Shown: positions 7,576 to 13,462 of the stretch, one piece after another
Position numbering within the stretch: position 1 is the stretch's first letter
How the letters are laid out: each line of letters starts with the position of its first letter
From: Thiomonas sp.
Lineage (GTDB): Bacteria; Pseudomonadota; Gammaproteobacteria; Burkholderiales; Burkholderiaceae_C
Length of the DNA: 13,462 nt
Assembly (NCBI GenBank): GCA_027451915.1
Contig: DAIDHU010000541.1
Location: 1 to 13,462 of the forward strand
Reading direction: 5' to 3'
The notes under the pieces: generated by a model
What the model was told of the DNA's origin: nothing
The model's input: only the letters and a program-made list of their open reading frames with translations
Databases searched by the model: none
Made by a program: the position numbers and the translations under genes

Positions 7576-8334
7576 TCAGTCGGCCTGGGCCTCGTCCGCG
7601 ACCTCGACGAATTCGGCGCTTTCCCCGCCCTCCGTCTGCACCACTTCGTTCAGCGCGTCGTTGCGGCCCTCGAGGATCGCGTCGGCGATGCCGCGGCAGT
7701 ACAGCGCGACGGCCTTGCCCGAGTCATCGTTGCCCGGAATGACGTGGTCGATGCCCACCGGCGAGTGGTTGGTATCCACTACGCCGATAATGGGAATACC
7801 CAGCATGTGCGCCTCTTCCACGGCGATCTTGTGGTAACCCACGTCGATCACGAATATCGCGTCGGGCAGGGCGTTCATGTCCTGGATGCCGCCAATGGAT
7901 TTTTCCAGCTTGGCCAACTCGCGCTGGAACATCAGCTGTTCCTTCTTGGTCATGTGCTCCAGCGCGCCGTCGGCGATCTGGGTCTGCATGTCCTTGAGCT
8001 TCTTGATCGAACCCTTGACCGTCTTGAAGTTGGTCAGCATGCCGCCGAGCCAGCGCGCGTTCACGTAGGGCATGCCGCAGCGCTGGGCCTCGGCCTGCAC
8101 CAGCTCGCCGGCCTGGCGCTTGGTGCCCACGAACAGCACGGTGCCGCGACGCGCGGCCATCTGGCGCGCGTACTTGCAGGCGTCCTGGAACATCGGCAAC
8201 GTCTTCTCGAGGTTGACGATGTGGATCTTGTTGCGATGGCCGAAGATGTAGGGAGCCATCTTCGGGTTCCAGAAACGGGTCTGGTGCCCGAAGTGCACAC
8301 CGGCCTCGAGCATTTCACGCATGGAAACGGACAT
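7576..8334 (-). CDS. rpsB: 30S ribosomal protein S2
   Basis: Essential small-subunit protein that binds late at the head-body junction and recruits S1. The predicted protein is 252 aa. Family blocks are clear: MREMLEAGVHFGHQTRFWNP (5-24), MAPYIFGHRNKIHIVNLEKT (26-45), VLFVGTKRQA and NARWLGGMLTNFKTV, then the PDAIFVIDVG and PIIGVVDTNHSP segments. Two ATGs lie side by side (8337 and 8334). The second is preferred because the AGGA at 8342-8345 is 7 nt from it and only 4 nt from the first, and MSVSMREML matches family N-termini. First gene of the housekeeping operon, preceded by a long structured leader. Confidence 0.97.
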   Translation of the reverse strand: MSVSMREMLEAGVHFGHQTRFWNPKMAPYIFGHRNKIHIVNLEKTLPMFQDACKYARQMAARRGTVLFVGTKRQAGELVQAEAQRCGMPYVNARWLGGMLTNFKTVKGSIKKLKDMQTQIADGALEHMTKKEQLMFQRELAKLEKSIGGIQDMNALPDAIFVIDVGYHKIAVEEAHMLGIPIIGVVDTNHSPVGIDHVIPGNDDSGKAVALYCRGIADAILEGRNDALNEVVQTEGGESAEFVEVADEAQAD

Positions 8335-8593
8335 CATGTATTCCTAGGTTGGGTCTTGAATCCGGTCCTCAACCCGCGCGAGCCGGGCCTGCTGCGCTGG
8401 CCCGCCCGCGACAGGCACCTGGAAGGACCGGTCCGCGGATTTCGCCGCCCCGCGGACATCGTCACCGGTGTTCGGCGCCCTTGCGGCGCCCATGCCGACG
8501 ACCCTGCCTGCGAATGCAGCGGTCTGCCGGGCGGCGGGGATTCCGGATCTCAGGTTTCAACACCCGAAACACGCCACTCGACAAAACCTTCGC
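8335..8593 (-). promoter_or_regulatory. Structured 5' leader of rpsB, about 250 nt
   Basis: No gene is supported here; the few open frames have no ribosome site and no family resemblance. Transcription from the -10 box at 8594-8599 would start near 8587, giving a leader of about 250 nt. It contains a perfect 8-bp inverted repeat (GTCCGCGG/CCGCGGAC, 8431-8438 with 8450-8457, 11-nt loop), a 6-bp GGCGCC stem at about 8475-8491 and the 10-bp palindrome GGACCGGTCC (8425-8434). Long rpsB leaders are known in E. coli, where S2 represses its own synthesis. That this one does the same is inference. Confidence 0.5.
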
Positions 8594-8599
8594 ATTATA
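8594..8599 (-). promoter_or_regulatory. Perfect sigma-70 -10 box of the rpsB operon
   Basis: The minus strand reads TATAAT, an exact consensus hexamer in an otherwise very GC-rich stretch and in the only long gap upstream of rpsB. A matching -35 is not obvious at 16-18 nt (about GCGGTG), so it may depend on an activator or on other upstream contacts. It is the best promoter candidate for the whole operon. Confidence 0.6.
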
Positions 8600-8660
8600 G
8601 ACCGAATCGTGTACCGCACCGCAGCATCCGGCGTCGCATGTCGCACGCATGGCGCCGCTT

Positions 8661-8696
8661 CCGGCCTTCGGGGCCGGCGCCTGCGTGGAGGCGCCG
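8661..8696 (-). terminator. Overlapping inverted repeats just after rlmB (possible terminator without T-tract)
   Basis: A perfect 7-bp stem (CGGCGCC/GGCGCCG, 8675-8681 with 8690-8696, 8-nt loop) begins 8 nt after the rlmB stop. An alternative 6-bp stem (CCGGCC/GGCCGG, 8661-8666 with 8672-8677) shares three bases with it, so the two exclude each other. No run of T follows, so this could end or stabilise the ABC-rlmB transcript but is not a classical intrinsic terminator. The stretch from here to the -10 box holds no gene. Confidence 0.35.
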
Positions 8697-8704
8697 AGGC
8701 ACCT

Positions 8705-9441
8705 TCAATCCTGCGCCTGGCGCTGGCGCACCGCCTCGAACAGGCACACGCCGGCCGCCACCGACACATTCAGGCTGTCCACGCTGCCCAGCATGGGGAT
8801 GTGCACCAGCTGGTCGCAGCCCTCGCGCACCAGGCGCCGCAGCCCGCTGCCCTCGGCGCCCAGCACCAGCGCCGTGGGGCCGCGCAGCTCGGCGCGGTAG
8901 ATGCTGGCCTCGGCGTCGCCGGCCGCGCCCACCACCCACACCCCGCGTTCGCGCAGCCCCGCCAGGGCGCGGGCCATATTGGTCACCATCAGGTAGGGCA
9001 CGGTGTCGGCCGCCCCGCTGGCCACCTTGGCCACCGTGGGGGTGAGCCCCACCGCCCGGTCCTTGGGCGCGAACACGGCGTGCACCCCCGCGGCGTCGGC
9101 GCTGCGCAGCATGGCTCCCAGGTTGTGCGGGTCGGTCACCCCGTCCAGGCCCAGCAGCAGCGGGCGCTCGCCGGCGGCATCCAGCACCGCGTCCAGGGTC
9201 GTGGGCTGCGCCAGCGCCTCCACCCGGGCCACCACGCCCTGGTGGCGCCGGTCGGCCACCAGCGCGTCCAGGCGCACGGCGTCCACCGATTGCACCTGCA
9301 CGCCGGATTCCTGCGCCCGATGCAGGAGTTGGCGCATCCGGGCATCGTGCCGCGCTGCGTCCACCAACAGTTCGCGCACACTCTGCGGGGCCACGCGCAA
9401 GCGCGCGCCAACCGCATGGAAACCGTAGAGCAGTTTGAGAC

Positions 9442-9445
<4 letters not shown>
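8705..9445 (-). CDS. rlmB: RlmB, 23S rRNA (guanosine-2251-2'-O)-methyltransferase
   Basis: SpoU/TrmH-class SPOUT methyltransferase that 2'-O-methylates G2251 in the peptidyl-transferase P loop using S-adenosylmethionine. At 246 aa it is typical. The N-terminal substrate-binding domain begins with YGFHAVGARL (7-16). The knotted SAM domain has motif 1 DPHNLGAMLRSADAAG (105-120), motif 2 LVLGAEGSGLRRL (193-205) and motif 3 IPMLGSVDSLNVSVAAG (216-232). Its ATG overlaps the ABC-gene stop by 4 bp (ATGA) and lacks a strong Shine-Dalgarno, so translation is probably coupled. In E. coli it follows rnr; rnr is not in this window. Confidence 0.94.
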
Positions 9446-10188
<743 letters not shown>

Positions 10189-10191
10189 GTG

Positions 10192-10854
10192 ATGCGGAAC
10201 AAGTGGACCCTCATTCTAGGAACTCTGCTGCTCGGCCTGGCCGCTTGCTTCCCGGCCCTGGCGGCGGGCACGGACCAGGCCGACGCCCGTCCCGTGCTGC
10301 TGGTGGTCGGCGACAGCCTGTCGGCCGGCTACGGCCTGGAGACGGGCGCCGGCTGGGTGGCCCTGCTGCAAAAGCGCCTGCGCGAGCGCCACGCGCCGTG
10401 GCGGGTGGTCAACGCCAGCATCAGCGGCGAGACCAGCGCCGGCGGCATGAGCGCCCTGCCCGCGCTGCTGCAGCGCGACCAGCCCAAGGTGGTGGTGATC
10501 GAGCTCGGGGGCAACGATGCCCTGCGCGGGCTGTCGCTGGCCGCCACCGAGTCCAACCTTCGATCCATGGCCAGCGCCTGCCAGATGTTCGGCGCGCGCG
10601 TGCTGCTCATCGGCATGCGCATCCCGCCCAACTACGGCCCGGCCTACACCCACGGCTTCGAGGCCATCTTCCCGCGCGTGGCAAGACTGCAGCACACGGC
10701 CCTGGTGCCCTTCCTGCTGTCCGGGGTCGTCGATCACCCCGACTGGTTCCAGGCCGACAACATCCACCCCACCGCGGCCGCGCAGCCGACCATGCTCGAC
10801 ACCGTGTGGCCGGTGCTCGAGCCGCTGCTCCACCTGGGGGCGCGCAAGCCGTGA
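10192..10854 (+). CDS. tesA: TesA-type GDSL esterase / acyl-CoA thioesterase I / lysophospholipase L1
   Basis: Exported SGNH hydrolase that cleaves acyl thioesters, aryl esters and lysophospholipids in the cell envelope. The protein is 220 aa with an N-terminal signal sequence. Block I GDSLSAGYG (40-48) holds the nucleophile S42. G79 (block II, SGETSAGG) and N108 (block III, GGNDALRG) form the oxyanion hole. D189 and H192 in ADNIHP complete the triad. The signal region also contains LAAC (16-19), a lipobox match, so it could be a lipoprotein instead of being cleaved after PALA (21-24). It overlaps selU by 4 bp (GTGA), which implies one operon. Confidence 0.92.
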   Translation: MRNKWTLILGTLLLGLAACFPALAAGTDQADARPVLLVVGDSLSAGYGLETGAGWVALLQKRLRERHAPWRVVNASISGETSAGGMSALPALLQRDQPKVVVIELGGNDALRGLSLAATESNLRSMASACQMFGARVLLIGMRIPPNYGPAYTHGFEAIFPRVARLQHTALVPFLLSGVVDHPDWFQADNIHPTAAAQPTMLDTVWPVLEPLLHLGARKP

Positions 10855-11912
10855 ACCCGCAGCCCATCGAGGCCGCGCAGGCCTTGCGGGAGCTGCGGTC
10901 CTTCGACGCCGTGCTCGACGTGCGCAGCCCCGGCGAGTTCGCGCTGGACCACCTGCCCGGCGCGGCCAACTGGTGGGTGCTGGACGACGCCGAGCGCGCG
11001 CGCGTGGGCACGCTGTACAAGCAGCAGGGCTCCTTCGAGGCCAAGCGCGTGGGCGCGGCGCTGGTGGCGCGCAACATCGCGCTGCACATCGAGCGCTCCG
11101 GCGCCGACTGGCCGCGGCGCCACCGCGTGCTCGCCTACTGCTGGCGCGGAGGCAATCGCTCCGGCGCCATGGCCCACGTGCTGGCGCAAATCGGCTTTCC
11201 GGTGAGCGTGGTGCGAGGCGGCTACAAGGCCTTGCGCGCCGCGCTGGTGGACCAGCTCGAGGCCCTCGCCCAGGCGCAGCGCCTGATCGTGCTGTGCGGC
11301 CCCACCGGCTGCGGCAAGAGCCGCCTGCTGCAGGCGCTCCAGGCGCATGGCGCCCAGGTGCTGGACCTGGAGCGCCTGGCGGCCCACCGCGGCTCCGTGC
11401 TGGGCGGCATGGCGGCCGAGCCCCAGCCCGCGCAAAAGGCCTTCGAGACCCGCATCTGGGAGCTGCTGCGCGGCTTCGATCCGGCGCGCCCCGTGTTCGT
11501 GGAAAGCGAAAGCCGCAAGATCGGGCGCCTGCAGGTGCCGCCGGCGCTGATCGAGCGCATGCGAGCCGCCGAATGCCTGCGCCTGCACGCGGCCCTCGAC
11601 GTGCGGGTGCAGGTGCTGCTGGGCGACTACGCCGACATGATCGCCGACCCTTCCGAGCTGCAGCGCCGCCTGCAGGGGCTACGCGAGCTGCGCGGCGCGC
11701 AGACGGTGCAGCGCTGGCAGCATCTGAGCGCCCAGGGGGCCTTCGCCGAACTGACCCGTGAGCTGCTCGAGCAGCACTACGACCCCAGCTACGAGGCCTC
11801 GATGCGCCGCAACTACCAGGGATTCGCCCAGGCAGGGGAATGGGAGATCGAATCGGCCGAGGCCTTCGAGCCGATGGCCCTGCGCCTGCGCCGGGAATGG
11901 GATCCAGGCTGA
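10851..11912 (+). CDS. selU: tRNA 2-selenouridine synthase (SelU/MnmH)
   Basis: Replaces the sulfur of 2-thiouridine at wobble position 34 in tRNA-Lys, -Glu and -Gln with selenium from selenophosphate. The E. coli enzyme does this through an S-geranylated intermediate. Of 353 aa (E. coli about 364), the N-terminal rhodanese domain spans about 5-135, with catalytic C97 in YCWRGGNRSG (96-105), the same number as E. coli Cys97. A P-loop domain follows, with Walker A GPTGCGKS (150-157), DLERLAAHRGS and the Walker B-like FVESESRKIG. The GTG start at 10851 overlaps the tesA stop; a longer frame upstream only shadows tesA. Activity needs SelD (selenophosphate synthetase), not seen here. It converges on the next gene with 1 bp between stops and no terminator. 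Confidence 0.95.
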   Translation: MNPQPIEAAQALRELRSFDAVLDVRSPGEFALDHLPGAANWWVLDDAERARVGTLYKQQGSFEAKRVGAALVARNIALHIERSGADWPRRHRVLAYCWRGGNRSGAMAHVLAQIGFPVSVVRGGYKALRAALVDQLEALAQAQRLIVLCGPTGCGKSRLLQALQAHGAQVLDLERLAAHRGSVLGGMAAEPQPAQKAFETRIWELLRGFDPARPVFVESESRKIGRLQVPPALIERMRAAECLRLHAALDVRVQVLLGDYADMIADPSELQRRLQGLRELRGAQTVQRWQHLSAQGAFAELTRELLEQHYDPSYEASMRRNYQGFAQAGEWEIESAEAFEPMALRLRREWDPG

Positions 11913-11913
11913 T

Positions 11914-12426
11914 TCAAGCCCCCCGGCGCAGCGCCTGCACCAGCCCCTGCAGGACCCGCAGCGGGCTCGGCGGGCAGCCGGGAACGCGCACGTCCACCGG
12001 CAGCACGGCATCCACGCCGCCGCACACCGCGTAGCTGCCGGCGAACTCCCCGCCGCAATCCGCGCAATCGCCCACCGCCACCACCAGGCGCGGCTCGGGC
12101 ATGGCCTCGTAGGTGCGCAGCAGCGCGTCGCGCATGTGCAGGCTCACCGGCCCGGTGACCAGCAGCAGGTCGGCATGGCGCGGGCTGGCGACAAAATGCA
12201 CCCCGCGGCCCTCGATGTTGTAGTGGGCGTTGCCCAGCGCGCCGAGCTCGAACTCGCAGCCGTTGCAGGAGCCGGCATCGACCAGGCGCACGGCCAGCGC
12301 GCGCCCCAGCAGGCGCAGCAGCTCGGCGTCCAGGTCCTCGCGCGCGGCGGCGGGCGCCGCGGGCTCGGGCACCGGCTCGGTCGGGACCAGGCCGACGCGT
12401 GCGACCCTGCGAAGGATGTGCCACAT
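11914..12426 (-). CDS. NuoB/HyfI-like [4Fe-4S] small subunit of a hydrogenase-related (Ehr-type) complex
   Basis: Small subunit of a membrane complex related to group-4 [NiFe] hydrogenases and complex I, expected to carry the cluster nearest the large-subunit site. Of 170 aa, residues 1-12 (MWHILRRVARVG) resemble HycG/HyfI-type N-termini, and a proline/alanine-rich linker (15-28) follows. The cluster ligands are C54 and C57 (GSCNGCEFE), C121 (GDCADCGG) and C151 (VPGCPPSP). Family blocks ASPRHADLLLVTGPVS (80-95) and GGVDAVLPVDVRVPGCPPSP (136-155) are intact. Extra cysteines C124 and C135 flank the third ligand. It lacks the long C-terminal extension of E. coli HycG. The ATG has GGGAG (12435-12439) 8 nt upstream. 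It follows the large-subunit gene by 27 bp with no HyfH-type ferredoxin between. Family assignment is sure; the reaction is unknown. Confidence 0.88.
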   Translation of the reverse strand: MWHILRRVARVGLVPTEPVPEPAAPAAAREDLDAELLRLLGRALAVRLVDAGSCNGCEFELGALGNAHYNIEGRGVHFVASPRHADLLLVTGPVSLHMRDALLRTYEAMPEPRLVVAVGDCADCGGEFAGSYAVCGGVDAVLPVDVRVPGCPPSPLRVLQGLVQALRRGA

Positions 12427-12453
12427 GGTGCGGGCTCCCGGGTAGCGCTCAGC

Positions 12454-13462
12454 TCAACCGTCGTGCCCTGAATAGGACAGGTTGAAGGACTTGTTGATCA
12501 AGGGGAAATCGGCCACGATGTCGCGCGCCGCGGCCCATTCCACCGCCGGCCAGTTCTGCCACGACGGGTCGTGCGCGTGCGCCTGCTCGACCCGCCCGTC
12601 GCGCCCCATGCGCAGCGCCATCAGCACCGGGCCGCGCCAGCCCTCGACCAGGCCCAGCGCCCAGGCGCCCGCATGGGACGCGCCCGGCTGCGGCCAGGCC
12701 GCGCGCAGGGCTCCCTCGGGCAGGGTGCGCAGCAAGTCCCGGCACAGTCGCAGGGACTCGAACAATTCATCGAAGCGCTGGGCCATGCGCGCGGCCACGT
12801 CGCCTCCCGTGTGCACGGGAACACGCAGCTCCAGGCGGTCGTAGGGCGCCATGCCGGCGCGCAGGTCCAGCGCCTGGCCGCTGGCGCGCCCGGCCAGCCC
12901 CAGCATGCCCAGGCTGCGCGCCAGCTCGGGCTCCACCCGTCCGGTTCCGCGCAGCCGGTCCTGCAGGCCCGCGTGCTGCTCGAAGGCCGCCAGGAGCACC
13001 CGTGCGTCGTCGCCCAGGCTCAGGCATTGCTCGTCGAGTTCGCGCAGCGCCTGCTCGTCGGGATCGCAGCGCACGCCTCCCGGGCACAGGGCGTCCATCG
13101 GCCAGCGCGCGCCGAAGGCCCGCAGGTTCGCGCGCAGCACCTGCTCCTTGAGCATGGAGAATTGCGACAGTCCGAAGGCCAGGCCGGTGTCCCCCGCGAT
13201 GGCGCCGATGTCGCCCAGGTGATTGGCCATGCGTTCGCGCTCGAGGAGCAGCGCGCGCAGCCACAGCGCGCGGCGCGGGATCTCCACCCCCGCGGCGGCC
13301 TCCACGGCCATGCAGGCGGCCCAGGCCCCCGCCACCGTGCTGTCTCCGCTGAGTCGGGCGCCCAGGCGCACGGCGCCCTGCGCGTCGCGCCCGCGCAGCA
13401 GGCGCGCCACGCCCTTGTGGGTCCAGCCCAGGCGCTGCTCCAGGCGCAGCACCTGTTCGCCC
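12454..13462 (-). CDS. HyfG/HycE/NuoD-like large subunit lacking Ni-Fe ligands (Ehr-type; N-terminus beyond right edge)
   Basis: Catalytic-position subunit of a complex-I/group-4-hydrogenase-like module; the frame is open to base 13462, so the N-terminus is missing. Numbering from the GTG at 13452, EQRLGWTHKGVARL (5-18) matches the hydrogenase/NuoD block RLGYxHKGIE, so that GTG is internal. RLSGDSTVAGAWAAC (33-47) aligns without gaps to the RxCGxCxxAHxxAxxx block, with S35 and S38 in place of the two nickel-binding cysteines and G in place of the conserved His. GVEIPRRALWLRALLLERER and NHLGDIGAIAGD follow in family order, then CPGGVRCD. The C-terminus is DFPLINKSFNLSYSGHDG, with no DPCxxC motif. 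No Ni-Fe site is therefore possible in the usual form. This matches Ehr proteins, not active hydrogenase; the partner reaction is unknown. Membrane subunits are expected upstream, off the window. Confidence 0.88.
   Translation of the reverse strand, partial: GEQVLRLEQRLGWTHKGVARLLRGRDAQGAVRLGARLSGDSTVAGAWAACMAVEAAAGVEIPRRALWLRALLLERERMANHLGDIGAIAGDTGLAFGLSQFSMLKEQVLRANLRAFGARWPMDALCPGGVRCDPDEQALRELDEQCLSLGDDARVLLAAFEQHAGLQDRLRGTGRVEPELARSLGMLGLAGRASGQALDLRAGMAPYDRLELRVPVHTGGDVAARMAQRFDELFESLRLCRDLLRTLPEGALRAAWPQPGASHAGAWALGLVEGWRGPVLMALRMGRDGRVEQAHAHDPSWQNWPAVEWAAARDIVADFPLINKSFNLSYSGHDG

Noticed and set aside
2356..7742. Other long plus-strand frames opposite the operon (for example 2356-3810, 3615-4799, 4249-5835, 6480-7742)
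   Set aside because: All lie antisense to genes with intact family motifs; their translations are rich in Arg, His, Gln and Ala in low-complexity runs, as expected for shadows.
12454..13462. Naming the large subunit a functional [NiFe] hydrogenase or formate hydrogenlyase subunit
   Set aside because: Both cysteine pairs that bind the metal centre are missing, so hydrogen chemistry of the known type is not supported.

Overview
This 13.5 kb window is GC-rich chromosomal DNA from a Gram-negative proteobacterium. The gene content and order (rpsB-tsf-pyrH-frr-uppS-cdsA-dxr-rseP-bamA) and the protein sequences suggest a betaproteobacterium, probably Burkholderiales-like. This is inferred from synteny and motifs; no rRNA or other species-level marker is present.

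Region 1 (1-8600, minus strand) is the conserved housekeeping operon, read right to left. A perfect -10 box (8594-8599) begins a roughly 250-nt leader with stem-loops. Then come rpsB (ribosomal protein S2), tsf (EF-Ts), pyrH (UMP kinase), frr (ribosome recycling factor), uppS (undecaprenyl-PP synthase), cdsA (CDP-DAG synthase), dxr (MEP-pathway reductoisomerase), rseP (site-2 protease) and the 5' end of bamA, which leaves the window at base 1. Gaps are short (21-124 bp) and cdsA/dxr overlap by 4 bp. The rpsB-tsf gap carries two strong hairpins and a tandemly duplicated Shine-Dalgarno segment. The operon links translation (S2, EF-Ts, RRF), nucleotide supply, isoprenoid and lipid-carrier synthesis, phospholipid synthesis and outer-membrane assembly.

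Region 2 (8661-10188, minus strand) holds a YbbA/LolD-type ABC ATPase whose stop codon overlaps the start of rlmB (23S rRNA Gm2251 methyltransferase). The permease expected beside such an ATPase is absent.

Region 3 (10192-11912, plus strand) is tesA (periplasmic GDSL esterase/thioesterase I) overlapping selU/mnmH (tRNA 2-selenouridine synthase) by 4 bp. tesA and the ABC gene diverge with only 3 bp between their start codons.

Region 4 (11914-13462, minus strand) is the 3' end of an operon converging on selU, with 1 bp between the stop codons. It encodes the large (HyfG/HycE/NuoD-like) and small (HyfI/HycG/NuoB-like) subunits of a complex-I-like, group-4-hydrogenase-related module. The small subunit keeps its four [4Fe-4S] cysteines. 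The large subunit has lost all four Ni-Fe-ligating cysteines: the N-terminal pair is now serine and the C-terminal DPCxxC motif is gone. It therefore belongs with the poorly understood Ehr (energy-converting hydrogenase-related) complexes rather than with true hydrogenases. This is the most interesting system in the window; its membrane subunits should lie just beyond the right edge.
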